A stretch of 64,000 nucleotides of DNA from Dendrophyllia cribrosa (Eukaryota > Cnidaria > Anthozoa > Scleractinia > Dendrophylliidae). Numbering within the stretch: the stretch's first letter is position 1; the number at the start of each line of letters is the position of its first letter. Under the pieces are notes generated by a model. The model made no database searches, had not been told where the DNA came from, and worked only from the letters and a program-made list of their open reading frames with translations. A program made the position numbers and the translations under genes. Where the stretch lies: contig JAJLRJ010000007.1 in NCBI GenBank assembly GCA_024195265.1, forward strand, positions 11,366,828-11,430,827, written 5' to 3'. This document shows positions 40,451-52,986 of this stretch, in pieces.

Positions 40451-41112
40451 CCCTCCCCAAACAGGGAATGCTTTGCACCACGTCTTGTTTTCCTGACTCC
40501 CAGAGACTTCCCACCCCTTTTCCTCCCAAGGTTTTGCTTAGAGATTCAGGTACATTACTGTGTGGAAAAGGAGTGACACATGGTAAAATCAAGACTTTGT
40601 GAGACTGTCTTTTTTTCTATGAGACCAAGACTATGATCATGAAACAGCTTGGTGAAAAGAAAATAGAGATTCCTAGATCTGGAGAACCATGTTTAGAAAA
40701 GGAATACGAGACCCGTAAAATTCTAGTAAAATTTTGCAGTGTAAGACCCATAACTTTTGAAAGACCATTTACCACCCCTTGCACAGGGGTACTCTGTAGA
40801 CATTTGGTTGGTGGTGTGCAACCTTTATTGGGACTCTGAAAGATGAAGACAGCATGTGCTGACAAATTATGTGCTCTTGAAAAAACATTTTTTTTTTTTG
40901 GGGGGGGGGGAGGCATCCACACCCCCCTTTAGCCTGGCTCCTTTAAGGGGTATTGGGGTAAAAGAAATTGGAGAGCTGGGCAAATCAAGCATGGTCTGGG
41001 CCCTCTTCACCCCCTTTTCCCTATTAAGACCACAATGGGTTCTCTTTGTTCACCAATTTACTTTTTATATAATAATTATATACCCCCTGACACTGGAGCC
41101 TAAATTGAACAC

Positions 41113-41355
41113 CAGGGCCGGGTTGTCCAAAGCGAAGTTAAGCAAACCCAGGGTTAGCATCAATTTTGATTCCAGTTAATTTATCATTGAAAATTTTTCC
41201 AAAGTATTTTTGCCCTTCAGTTTCGTCTCTAACTTTTCTTCACATGTAACTTATAATTAGCTTTTGAAAACACTTCTAATTAACAAGAGAAATGAAATCC
41301 TCGGTTAAGTTTTAATCCTGGGTTAGCGTTAACTGGCTTTCGAACAACCAGGCCC
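41113..41355. mobile_element. MITE with GGTTGTCCAAAGC/GCTTTCGAACAACC-type ends
   Basis: The left end GGCCGGGTTGTCCAAAGCGAA and right end GGCTTTCGAACAACCAGGCC are imperfect inverted repeats; GGGTTAGC occurs near both. No coding content. Confidence 0.5.
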
Positions 41356-41629
41356 AGAGGATTAAAGGCTATTTTGGATTAAAGACTGGAACTGAGTTGG
41401 CGTTTCCTGCTTTTTAGCACACTATTTGTTCCATAAAATTTTCTTTAAATCCAGGACAGATGGAGTCATATGGTCTTTTATCCAGTGAGTGAAAAGTCTG
41501 AGAAAAACTCAAACAGCAAAATTCTCATCACAAATTTCATTGCTTTTTCATAATTGAATTTTCTGCCAAAATTTCAACGTATTGACATACAGTTTGTTTT
41601 TTAATGAAATTAAAGCTGAATATTTTTAA

Positions 41630-41805
41630 GTCCCAAAGTGGAGACATCTAGTGTAATTCTAACTTTTGGGTCTGTCAACAAAATCCTATGGTGTGACCAT
41701 TCAAATGTACTTTTGTATGGTACCATTTGTTTTTTAATATTTTGAAAATGAAATTTGGGATTTTTCTTGAATGATCTTTGGCACTCTTGGGAGTTAAAGG
41801 GTTAA
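41630..41805 (+). repeat. Dispersed repeat, 'ATCCTATGGTGTGA' family, copy 3
   Basis: Carries AAATCCTATGGTGTGACC and GGTACCATTTGTTTTT in the same order as the copy at 7522. Confidence 0.6.
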
Positions 41806-42339
41806 GGCCTTCCGAACAGATGTTTTACTGAAAGTATCCACTGGGTGTTCTTAAAAAGAGTCTTTCCCACCTGTCTGGTACCTAAATTATGCCAAGGCGT
41901 ATTGATGCCCAGCGACATTGTCCTGTTTTATTACATACAGAAGGAGGTATAAGAAAACAGTTCCAAGGGATTTTAAAATCATAATTTTTATTGTTTCCTT
42001 TCTCCTTCTTGTCTTCTTCATTTCAAAGCTTCATACAAGCTCTGTAACCATCTTGCTTCATGGGTGTCTTGCATATCCATCAAGCCGTGCAACACATAGA
42101 AACTTTTTCGGTTGATTACAGCAGGAGTAACAGAGATAACCATTTTTATTTCCACTTTTTAGAAAATATTTTCTTGTATTAAAGATTTCAGTGATGTTTT
42201 TGCAATAAATTAGTCACCTTCAATTTGACACCAATCCCTGATAAATTTGTCATACCTATAGTTAAATGTACTTTGAACTTGCTATACAAAGCAAATGATA
42301 AAATGGATTTTTGATATGCAATAAAATATAAATGATTAT

Positions 42340-45300
42340 CTAATAAACTACTCTCCACTTTGATGGTTGTTCACATTTTCCAAGTTCCTTATCACCGCAA
42401 AGGCAATTGAAGGTCTGGTCACCATGGAAACCTAATATGTCTCTTTCTTCATGAATACGAAATGAAAATGTAGACTCGCAAGTCCCAATAAAGTACTTGG
42501 CATGCGCACAAATCCACTGATCTATTATAGCTACTCCTCCGTCCCCATATTTCTGTAAAATCTTCTTTGGAGCATCATACTTCACCAAGGGCAGCTTGCT
42601 CTTTAAATAACTCACCTCTGGAAAATAAGGGAAGAATGACAATTCAAAATGTCATTGCGCAGGTATTCGCTAAAGGACTGAATGTATCACAAGACAGTCA
42701 CTGCTAAAGAGCAAGGTGACAGGGAGGGTCCGCTGCTCAACTAATATAAATATTACTGCTGAGGGTATGGGCCACCATCTTTTAGTCAGTTCTGTCATCT
42801 ATAAATTTGTCTTAAAATTGACTCAAACTAATAAAATAGTGGTTAAACCCCAATATACTCCTGTAAGTTAATGTTTAACTTACAGGAGATAAAAAGAGAC
42901 ATCATGACCCTGGGGTGGGGGGGGGAGTAGTACTGTAGCTCTTCCAGACCTCTATTTTTATTGGCCCCGTAGTACTGTAGCTTCTATTGTGTTTAGGTCT
43001 AGGGCTATTGTTTGTGTTGTTTAACCTATTGTTTCGTTAACCAATCACTGAGCTTGTTTGGAAAGGTACAGCCTCTCCCGTGGGGGGGGGGGGGGGGGGG
43101 GGGATATGGGAGAGGGGTACTCATGATAACTTTGATGGGGAGGTGCAAAGACCTTTTTGGGGTTTGAAACTTTTGGGGGCTTCAAAATTTTATGGTGATA
43201 TATTTTGGGGTATAAGATTTTGGTAGATTTTTGGGGGGGTCAGCAAAAAGTGTAAGCTTGTGATGCAGAGAGGAAAGAGACTTTTGGGGGTTACGTTCTC
43301 AGCCGTTGGACTTTTTGGTGTCTGGGTTAGCCTAACAGGACTTTTCTGGGGTCTATTAATTTGGTCTCATTTGCACCCCCTGCCAAAAGCTGAGTACCAC
43401 GCTCCCCTTCCCTTCCTGGGTTTTATTTTTTACTGTGCTAGATATTTGTGTTTACTAATTACCAAGCATGAACATTTGAAATGTAAACAACATTTTGTAA
43501 CTCACCATCTTCATCAGCATCTGTTGCAAGAAACACCATGTCAAGCTTCTGTTTCTCTAGAATCTCCTTAATCTGCTTGACAGCGTTGTCAAGTGACGGC
43601 ACACCATCAGGATGCGCGTAAAGAAAATCGGCTCTTCTCAAGTGAACTGCAAGGTAAGGACCTCCCTTTGCACTTCCTTCCTTTTTCTGGTTCTTTGTCC
43701 AGTCTGCATCCATAACAGTCCCATCTTTCTCGTCATCTGACTTCAGGACTTCTTGACGGAACTTGTCACCTTCTGCTCTTAAGTGCTTTGCGAACACAAG
43801 GCTTCTTCTTGCCTACAAACATAAACGAGGGCCAATTGAATATGATTGGTGGATTTTGTAAATAAATTTGCAGAAGCAATTGGGGTGAAGGGGAGGGGGA
43901 AGGTAAAAAAAAAGATTACCTTCCAATATTCCACCTGACCATAATGGATGTGCATAACCTTTTCAAATCTGTCAACAAATACTGACCTGAAACAACGAAA
44001 ACATCACAACGAGATGAGTCACAGTACCTCATAATAATCCTTCTGTCCATAAACGATGTGCAACACTTCCTCAAATCTGTCTACAAACACTGATCTGGAA
44101 CAGCGAAACAATGCAATTATTCTGGAGGGCTCAGTTTTTCATACCCCAAGTATGAAATTGGAAATTTTGAAGAGGAAGCAGGGGTCTTAAATGCCAAAGG
44201 AATTTAGCCAGGGGTGGGGATGGTTAATAACAAAAACCTTTCCATGGTGGGTAGGTATTCATATTTTCTGGATGGGGAGGCAAGAAGGATTTTTCTTGGT
44301 TAGAAATTCATGGTTTTGGGGGTTTTAAATATTTGCCCAGCATTTTTATTTCAGGAATAGTGCATTTTTGGACAAGAGTTTTGGGGTTTAAGTTAAAGGT
44401 TAAGGCAGGGATACATGTGAATTTGAATGAAATTTTAAGAGGTTTAAAGAAGGGATAGATGAAAGAAAATGATTTTTGGAACACCAACAGACAGTTGATA
44501 CCCACGCAAGAGCACCCCAGGTTGCTAGTGGAATAACTTGGTGTCCGTCTATTAATCATCAACTACAAATTGTAATTTTAAAACTTCACTAAATCTTCAA
44601 TATTTCTTATTTCTCTTATTATTTTACAAATCCTTTGAGAAAAATTATTTCCTCCCAAAAATCACCCAAAAATTTACAAAACACCCCATAACATAGATTC
44701 ATGAAATAAGCAAAGAGTTTTTTGATTGCTTGAAACATGAACAAGATATTTCAATTAAAGCCATGTCAAGTGGCGGAAAAATGGTGTTCAGGTGGACCCC
44801 GCCTTAATACATTTGACAATAATTTTTTTCAGTTTCAGGGCCATAAACATTTTGGGGATATTACATCACCTATAAACCCATGTACCTCCATCAAGGATTA
44901 GTTACCACAGATAAATTAATATTGGTCAATGAAAAAATAGTAAATTACAGCCATACTCCGTCACGCGTGACCAGTAATCCACAAGACTTAAATGAACATT
45001 TGAATATTTCTTTGTAACGTCCGAGATTTGAATAAAACCTTAAAGATCTCACTGGAAAACACTTTGAAAGTCACGAGTTAACGGAAAAATAACTTTGCTA
45101 CATGCATAAAAAAAACAAATATTGTTCGGATATGTAACATTAATTTTTTTTTAAATAAAATGATATTTTGTTGCTGTTTGTTTCCGAAAATGCGGTAAAA
45201 TTCTCTTAAGTATTACCTTTATAGATAAGATTCCCTGGCTTTACGTATCAAGTCACGGGAAGTGTGAATAGTTTCTAAAGGAATTAGTTGCATGTCGGAG

Positions 45301-46461
45301 TTAGAATGGAACAACTTTCCATATTGCATTGGTACCTCTCAGGGGTAAAAAGTATTGTGAGCCACACCCACAAAACAGGTTTCTGGTACCTTTAAAAAAT
45401 GTAAATAATATTGCTTTAAGTTCGCATGAATATAATTTTATCATGGTAATTAAAAACTATTGGTGTTCTCTTGATGTAATTATTGACAAACGAGACAATA
45501 ATATTGTACAACTCACATCAGTTTATGAAGAGAATAATTACATATTGACCGAATTTAATACAAAAATAACTCAAATCTTGCCTTCTACCGGTTGTCGGTG
45601 GTCTTTTTTGATAGCCACAACAAAACACCAGCGATCACAAAGATCACACGTGGAACATGAATAAATTTCAAGTGCTTTTGATCCACAATATAAATAACTT
45701 AATTCAGTTCATTGTGACGTAAAGCAAACGAGAACGTACTCAAAGGGATTTTTAATAGCAAATAAAAATAAAAATATAGCTTACCTCGAATTGGTCTTTT
45801 CTAGCAGAGTTGGCACTAATATGGCAGATGTGCCTTGAGCGGAGACACATTTAAATTTACGCGCGAAGACATTGTGCATTCCCCAAAAATATCCACGATA
45901 AAGACCGTCGTGATCTTTGTGGTATACGGGCCTGTCTATACAATCTCGATCATCAATTTTTTCTTCCCAATGCCCGTCTTTCCAACCCTCAGCGTATCCT
46001 TGCAAGTATAGAATCTCATCCATACCCGATTCGCCGGTTTCTTTAACAAAATCTTCGAATTCAATCACCGGAACGTATCTATTCAAGCTTTCAAGATCGA
46101 AAAATGTTCGCCACGGAAGGGCATTCTGTTCGACCGGTGAACGCCAGTGGTATAACTTTCTCCAAGGAGGAACTACAAGAACCCAGTTTTGTTTTTCGCG
46201 AAGAAGTTTCATCATGTTTGCAACCCTCATGTAGACGTCCCGTCTGAGATTAAAACCTTCGCCCGGATTCACATCGTAAAGAAGGTATCTTTTGTCTGTT
46301 GTTTTCGTTTCGTTGTTGACTTGAAAGGAGTCCACATTTAGACCATGTTGACTAGAAGTGTCAAATGCAATGAATTCATCATCTAAATCTTGGCTTACAG
46401 CAAACGAGGCAAGAGTTATGGACGCGAGAAAAAGAGCGAAAAACCTCCAGTCAACCGCCAT
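42340..46461 (-). CDS. POFUT2: GDP-fucose protein O-fucosyltransferase 2, with duplicated second exon
   Basis: Transfers fucose to Ser/Thr of thrombospondin type 1 repeats in the ER. Coding exons: 46461-45785, then either 44094-44028 or 43986-43920, then 43812-43506, then 42617-42340. With one of the 67-nt exons the CDS is 1329 nt, or 442 residues, the usual size. Exon 1 has a signal peptide (FFALFLASITLASFAVSQ) and YLLYDVNPGEGFNLRRDVY, typical of the donor-site region, then LPWRTFFDLESLN and QGYAEGWKDGHWEEK. Exon 3 has YLAVHLRRADFLYAHPDGVP; exon 4 has GGVAIIDQWICAHAKYFIG and STFSFRIHEER, the GDP-fucose-binding end. All phases agree. AACATGGCGGTT overlaps the start codon and is YY1-like. Confidence 0.94.
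43920..43986 (-). CDS. POFUT2: POFUT2 alternative exon A (67 nt)
   Basis: Acceptor TTTCAG, donor GTAATC. Encodes SVFVDRFEKVMHIHYGQVEY and WK. It accepts phase 2 from exon 1 and hands phase 0 to exon 3. It is 15/22 identical in residues to exon B; only 41 nt separate them. Confidence 0.8.
44028..44094 (-). CDS. POFUT2: POFUT2 alternative exon B (67 nt)
   Basis: Acceptor TTCCAG, donor GTACTG. Encodes SVFVDRFEEVLHIVYGQKDY and YE. Same length and phase as exon A. Including both would shift the frame (134 nt), and the 41-nt gap is too short for a normal intron. Confidence 0.8.
45225..45318 (-). pseudogene. Penelope-like element scrap (GIY-YIG tail)
   Basis: The minus strand encodes a short stretch like SDMQLIPLETIHTSRDLIRK and ARES. 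It matches the end of the fragment at 2876-3000 at nucleotide level (TTAGTTGCATGTC, TCCCTGGCTTTACG). About 95 bp survive, inside the first POFUT2 intron. Confidence 0.6.
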
Positions 46462-47087
46462 GTTGATATTATCGCGGGAAAAATATTGACCGGGAGTGTT
46501 ATATAACAGCTCTCAAATATGATTGGTTCGTGAGACAATGCTCTTTGTTGTTTCAAAGGAAACCAATGATTGGTCAACACGAATGAATGGAAAATACAAT
46601 GAAGGAGAGTTAAAAAAATATACCGTATCAAAAAAAGATGAATGTGTTACAACAGACATATGACATATGTACATATGTCTTCTAGTAAACTTTCAACGTT
46701 TCAAACGAAAGGATTGCGGCTTTTTAAAAATCCTAAAATCTGAACAAAAAACTAAAGGATCCAAAAGCTGAAAGGTATCTAAGGCAACGTAATAAAATAA
46801 TTCTAACTATTTCCTCACATGAATGGTTTATTTCCGGGTTTATTATCTTGATTCCAACATCGAGAACTTTTTTACATTACAACAGAAGATTGCTTTGTAC
46901 TGTGTTCGTGGTTCGATAATTTTTCATGGTCCTTTCGATTTTCCGCTTTCTATTTTGGGTATAACGACATCATCTTTTTAAAACGGTTAGGCCTGGAGAC
47001 GAGGTACTGTCAGTGACGACGAAGAAGAAGACAAAATCGAAGGTGCAGGTGTTAGTTCGACTGAAATCTGTCGAAAAATCTTCGAGA
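46462..47087. promoter_or_regulatory. Divergent promoter space between POFUT2 and the first LITAF-like gene
   Basis: The genes are head to head with 626 bp between start codons. No TATA box was convincing. A short palindrome around ACATATGT lies near 46655-46680. Confidence 0.4.
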
Positions 47088-48835
47088 ATGAATCCAGCGC
47101 AGCATCCAAATGCCACTCAATCTCCGCCACCATACCCTGGAACACAGGAATATCAAACGAAACAGCCCGGGGCTGCATATCCACAACAACCAGGCTATCC
47201 GGTACAGCCAGGCAACACGACAACTACAACAGTTGTTTATCAACAGCCCCCGACTCATATTGTGATGGGAATGCAGTTCAATGAGTTTCCAGTATCCATG
47301 AACTGTCCACATTGCCAAGCTACTATTGTTACATCTACTGATTTCACACCAGGCACTCTGACATGGCTGTCTTGCGGTGCAACTGCGCTTGTGGGGTAAG
47401 CTAAATTCTAATTTCTATCTGCGCCATTAAAAAATAGCAGGCCGCTCTTGATCCTGCATCTGTAACATGACGCGACAAATAGCAGTGCTCCTCCCCTCCA
47501 CATCACAGGTTACACCTCAACATTTGTTAGATTCACCAGCAATTACCCTGCTAGCTGACCAACACCTATTTAAGAAACATTGTTGTGAAAGAAGAAAGGC
47601 ATTAGATATATTCATACATTATCATACACTATTTTTTTGCTATCCTGAAAAAAAAAAAATAGAAAAGCTAGTTGATAAGTCGATGGTATTCAATATTTGT
47701 CGATAATATTATTGTCACTCGATTAGTTGAAATTGTCTATAAATAAATATCACAATATACTTTAGGACTGGTTATCAATTTCTTTTCATTAATGTATCTT
47801 GAGCGACAGAGAGAATTTACCAGGAACTGTAGTTTGCATTTGTGCGACTTTAGGTTATGCTGGGGTATGTTTCTAAGGTGAAAATAACCTTAAACTCCCT
47901 CTCATCTGTCACTGAGTTTTCATCCGTATGTTACTGGTATAGCGGTATAAGACTATAAATTGGATATTTGAAAAAAAAGTATTTGCATAATAAAGATTGA
48001 TTGATTGATTGATTGATAGGTGTTTTTTTATGAAATGATTGTGTGGTATTGTAATATGTGCTATCAGATTTTTTTTACTGAAAAAATAATAAATGTAAAA
48101 GGCTGAATTTGTTATTTCTACCGTTATAATTGAAGGGCTCCCGGCAATAACGTCCTAAGTGCGTTTTTTGAAAATTTTCACTGAAATCTTGGATTTTTAG
48201 CCTCAAAAGGGACTCGCTTGCTAAAATTATGACTGGATCATGTAAATATGACTGAAAGGATTTAAACCAGGTCAACAAATCTTCTATCTTTGTACAGAAT
48301 AATTTTTTTTTGAAAAGATACATGGGGTGTCCTGGGGGGCCATAAGGTGTCATAGGAGGACAAAACATTTTCTCATAGATGTGGATTTTCTTCCCCATTT
48401 TGGATCTGTTTTAAGTACCTTAACAATAATAAATCATTAATTTGACAAAACTGTGCTTTTAAAGGCCTAAAACATACATTTTTAGTGAAAGTTACCAAAA
48501 ACATACTTAGGACATTCTTGTTGGGAGCCCTTTAATTTTAAGTTTCATTCAAGATTTATTTTATAATGTTAGGAATATATCCAGCAAAATTTTTTAATCA
48601 TGTTCGAGAAGTTGTTTTGACCCCGGGGTACTCTGTTGCCTGAAAATGCCAAGGATCTTGTTTTTGATTTCAGTAATCATTAGTTTTAATTTAATGGTTC
48701 TAATAATGTGTTGGTTATGTTAACAGTTGTTGGCTTGGGTGCTGTTTGATCCCATTCTGCGTCGATGCTCTCAAGGATGTGATCCACAGCTGTCCCAACT
48801 GCAAGAACCAAGTGGGTGTCTTCCGTCGCATGTAA
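47088..48835 (+). CDS. LITAF/CDIP1-like membrane protein, gene 1 (two exons)
   Basis: Exons 47088-47395 and 48727-48835, joined GG|T at a GTAAGC donor and TTAACAG acceptor; 138 residues. The Pro/Gln/Tyr-rich N-terminus has a PPPY motif (WW-domain ligand), then the LITAF domain: CPHC, a hydrophobic in-plane helix ([14 protein letters not shown]), and a second CPNC pair, ending VFRRM. Family proteins bind one zinc, insert monotopically into late endosome/lysosome membranes and act in trafficking. The ATG at 47088 is the first true ATG in frame. The tandem paralogue is at 52987. Confidence 0.9.
47996..48017 (+). repeat. (ATTG)n microsatellite
   Basis: About five ATTG units in the LITAF gene 1 intron. 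Confidence 0.6.
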
Positions 48836-50430
48836 AAAGACACTTGAAGTTAACATTTAACTATATAGTGCAGTCATTTTTGCAATCATATATAGCCATG
48901 TTCTTGACTATAGTGAGTTTTTTTTATTTATTAACTCGGGTTTTTTTTTTTATCATGATCTAAATTGTCATTGGTTATAGTAGTTAACAATAAATTATTC
49001 ACTGAGGTGGAGGTGAATAGTGATGGTTATAACATCTACCACTGAGGTGAATAATAATTATTTATTATAATTTAATTTATTATTATTCAACATAACATTC
49101 AAGAGTGCAAGTATGCATCAAAATAAGTGCAAATATGACACATTATTACACTCTTCTAACTGCATGCTAGGAAAAACACTTTCAAAAACTTAGATTCAGG
49201 TAAAGATGACTGTCATTAAAATAATATAAATAATAATTTTATCCAGCGAAAGGTTGTGTAATACGGCTGGGCATTTTCACTCATCAGCTTCTATTTTTTT
49301 CTCCCTAAAGGCTTAAAAAAATATAAACTGACTCATAAAAATACTCAGTGGTATTACACAACTTCACACTGAGTAACCTCTATTAATTATGTATTAGTGT
49401 GTACAAAATCAGTGGATAGCCAGCCAAAAATAGTCACTTTATTTCTGGCAAAAATAGGGGAAAAAAAACATGCTTGTGAAGTCCAGAACAATGCCTGAAG
49501 GTGGACAGCAAATACCATTTCATTAAGCCAATCAGAGTGCGCAAAAATCAGTATCCCTGGTTTGGTATATAGTAATAGGTATTCTTTTTCCAAATTACTG
49601 ATATCAATCAAATGCAAGGATTAAACGATGTGGCGATTTTTTATTTATTTTATTCATTCTATACAATTTAATTGTCATTTTGTTTTTACAATGCATTTGT
49701 TGGCAGTATTGTGGTTAATTTTTTTCCTTTTTAAAGCTGAATTACAGTCCGTACTGTGCAATCTCAGGGTTTGTTTTCATTTTTGTTTTGAATTTGTTGA
49801 TATGTTACACTTTGGTAATAGCATACATGGGAGTAAACCGTCAGTCCGCCATACAGCTGTTGTGTTCACACATGCTCGATGAGCTGAAAAGTTGGTTTGG
49901 GAAAACTTTGGGGTTCTTTTACTTGTTATCATTGTTTGGCAAGGACATCTGACGTTAATAATGAAGGAAAAGGTAAGTTTGTCCCATAATTTTCATTTTC
50001 GCTAGTAGACGTTCCTTGTTTGTGAGTCTCACATACATTGCCAAGCTGAGATTGCGTAGTACGGACTGTAATTCATCTTTAAACCAGTTTGATTTTTGTT
50101 TTCTGTCTTATAATATGGTAGTAAATCTGAGACAAAGGAAAATAAGAATTAAACAGGTTTGAAAATTTTCAAACCAAAGAAAAATTTGAACCAAAACAGT
50201 TCTGTCTGCCTGTGTTATGATGATGAAGATACATGTGATAGCTTCCATACATTATTTAATCTCCAGTGTAATACTGGTACATCATTAATATTACATGCCT
50301 TCAATAAATATGTCAGAATTAGATGAATGCGATTGTCATTCATTTTTCATGATTGTCCAATAGCACCAATGACAGGCTGTAAAATGTGGGTGTATAAATC
50401 AGGTGGTCAGATAAATGGGTTTATGAACAG
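48836..50430. other. Downstream of LITAF gene 1, no gene seen
   Basis: AT-rich; open frames on both strands are short and of poor protein character. The two occurrences of AGTCCGTACT/AGTACGGACT near 49747 and 50057 bracket about 320 bp as an inverted pair, perhaps a small element. Confidence 0.4.
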
Positions 50431-50434
50431 TTAA

Positions 50435-50987
50435 AGTGCATATGAAGTAAAAAAGGAATTTCCATGGTTTGATAGTGCTTTACTTTCTTTATCTAAATTG
50501 GTGGGTTTCATTGAAAAGATCCTTCCCATTGTGAAATTATTCGTCTTGTAAGTTTGGAATGTTCCGCCAGAAAGTGTCTCTATCGAGCGCGCGGCCAAAG
50601 CTATTGTATTACAAGGCTGTGACGTAGAAAATACTTCAGTTCACGAGTATCATGGCGGCAAAGGAGAAGTCTTCTACCTCGGCGACTCTCGGAGACTCTG
50701 TAGAAGACATAATTTCATCACAGTCTGACATTCTTTTGAAGAAATGGAATGAAACACACTGTGAGCATACAAAGGAACGAATCTCAAGTATTTTCTACGT
50801 CATCAACACAATGGATATTGACAACTCGTTCCCAGTCTCCAGGACACTGATTTCTGCAAATTGTGCTACTTTGGACGGCAAAAAAGAGGCCTTAAATTTT
50901 TTTCTGACAAATTTCTTTTATCATTTTGAAATAAAGGCATAATAGCCTCCACAAAAAGACGAAATAAAAAATTACTTCATATGCACT
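50435..50987. mobile_element. TTAA-flanked MITE 1 (553 bp)
   Basis: TTAA at 50431-50434 and 50988-50991; ends AGTGCATATGAAGTAA and TTACTTCATATGCACT. TTAA duplication is seen in piggyBac and Kolobok elements; AGTG ends favour a Kolobok-like origin (inference). It contains a 96-codon ATG frame at 50652-50942. Confidence 0.7.
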
Positions 50988-52287
50988 TTAAGGATTTTCT
51001 GCTTGGGCCAAAAAACTGTTTCTAATGATGAGGTCATAAATAATAGGCAGGTGTTCAAAATGTGTGGTTTCACAGTTTTTTTTATCAGAATGCTTAGAGC
51101 TTTATTTCTGAAAACGTTTTACATTGTTTACTGCATTTTCTTCTGTACTTCTGGAAGCTGGAAGCAGATGCAAAGGACTTGCTGAAAAAAAATCAATTTT
51201 AATTTGAAGGTTGTGCATAATGTTTTAGTAAAAACAGTTATAACTGCAAATGAGTGTGTTAATACACAGAAGAAATAAAGATGTCTTTTATGGCAACTAA
51301 AACCAGTCTTCAGTCTTTTTAGGGGGTCATTCGTAACTACAGACTTAGAGTTGTTGCTAAGGGATTGCTAAGGATGGTATCCAGTAGTAAGCTGTTTTGG
51401 AACATTTTTTGCCACTAAAATGGTGAAATGTAAGAGGGGGAATGCATGGTTTTAAGAAATTGCCATTGTGTGTGCATAGTTAATGCCAGTCCCAAAAAGA
51501 TTTTTCTAAGAATCAGAGGTAATCTTTTTTTTATAAAATGTGATGAAAATGTAGGTGTTAATAATGTCAAAACTTTTACAATAATACAAATTTAAAAAAC
51601 AAAACTTGCCAAATAAGGTTGTGACCCAAAAATCTCAAAGGCAAAAAAATATTGTGTGCAAACTGCTTACCTGTGGGAGGTCAGCCTTCCAAAATATAAT
51701 TTATGGTTAGAAAACTTTCCTAGCAGCATTGTAGTAATTAATGTTATTGTCGTAAATTTGGTAGTTAAACTGTAGTCCCCCTAACATTTCTGATGCAATA
51801 ATAGTCCTTATCAGTGCCACGGGTGATGCAAAATGCACTGTAATTGCCATCCTTGGAGACCCAGGGGCAGTTAGTGGGGTAAGGCCGGAGTAGAAATGGT
51901 TGAAAAAAATTGGCGGGAGAAAAGGTAGAGCTTTTTCTCCTCTCCCTCGCCCCATTAACTGTTGCTGGGTCTCCGAGGATGTGTAATTGCAAACCCACCC
52001 CATTTTGAAAGGCAAACCTCCCTCCAAGAATAAGAATGATAGAGCAAAATTAGCATAAACAGAACACAGTTGGGGCTTGCAGTGTTGGATGATTAAAAGG
52101 AAACAATTAATGAAAGGGGGGGTGGGGGGGGGGATTAAATTGCAAAAAGAATTTGAAGAGAGGAAAATAAAAAACAATCTGTTGATAATTTTTGCTCTGT
52201 GTTACTCCCCACTATTTCAGCAACTAGGACAGGCTAAAAATCTTAAAAAAGCAACAGCAATTAAACATGGTTATAGAGAGAAGGAGA

Positions 52288-52342
52288 GACAACCTCGTTT
52301 CCAGGGTCTCTCATCTTCCACCCCCTGGGAACAAGGTTGAAG
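52288..52342. repeat. CAACCTCGTTTCCAGGG / CCCTGGGAACAAGGTTG inverted pair
   Basis: A short inverted pair; related single ends lie near 3842, 52538, 52750 and 52820. A common small palindromic repeat family in this genome. Confidence 0.5.
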
Positions 52343-52773
52343 GGGAGTGGGGGGGATATATGAAGTGCAGGAGGAGTTTGTTTTGCTTTGCTTTGTTGTT
52401 CTAATAGGTTGAAATGTTTGTACCAGTGCAATATTTTGGCCACTTTTATCAGGTCTTGAGGATCCCAGGAGTCATGCTGGGGAGAGGGGATTATAGGGGT
52501 GGGGGTACGTACGTATACCCCTGGTAGGTCCAAAGACCCTGGGAACGAGGTTGGTGAGGCAACCTGACTGCTTATTATGGGTTATCTAAGATCATTTCCG
52601 GCCCAATGGGAAAAGGGCGTTGATTGTTGCATGAAAACTAAAATCATGGAAATTATTATTAATATATATTATTATTATTATTATTATTATTATTGACCCT
52701 TTTTTGCCGCAGGTGTCTCTGAAGCTTTCTATGTCCCATTTCTAATGATCTCGTTTCCAGAATAATCTCTCTT

Positions 52774-52809
52774 CAACTACGTCATCATCGAGAGATGATG
52801 ACGTAGTTG
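52774..52809. repeat. Perfect 16-bp hairpin
   Basis: CAACTACGTCATCATC, loop GAGA, then its exact reverse complement. Includes two TGACGTA half-sites. Lies about 180 bp upstream of the second LITAF-like start and is bracketed by TCGTTTCCAG and GGGAACGAGGTTG. Confidence 0.65.
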
Positions 52810-52986
52810 TAGAAGAGGACCCCGGGAACGAGGTTGCAAATTTATGACATCGCGTGACGTAGTCTTCTAATATTAGTTTCTATTTAAATTTGATGACATC
52901 ATCGGTCAGGCGATAAAAGCGGCCTGGAAACTGACAAATATCAGTGAAGACGAATCGAAGCGTGTTCTGTTTACGTGTTCTTGAAA

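Larger units (their letters stand above)
39501..42339. other. Intergenic DNA with repeats, no gene seen
   Basis: Contains the 40232-40450 and 41113-41355 repeats and a dispersed repeat copy at 41630-41805. The open frames here have no start/splice support and poor protein character. Confidence 0.5.

Noticed and set aside
45329..45664. Plus-strand 111-codon frame in POFUT2 intron
   Set aside because: No ATG-linked splice support and no recognisable domain; it follows a retroelement scrap.
51707..52177. Minus-strand 156-codon frame
   Set aside because: Crosses repeat and poly-purine sequence; low-quality composition and no splice logic.
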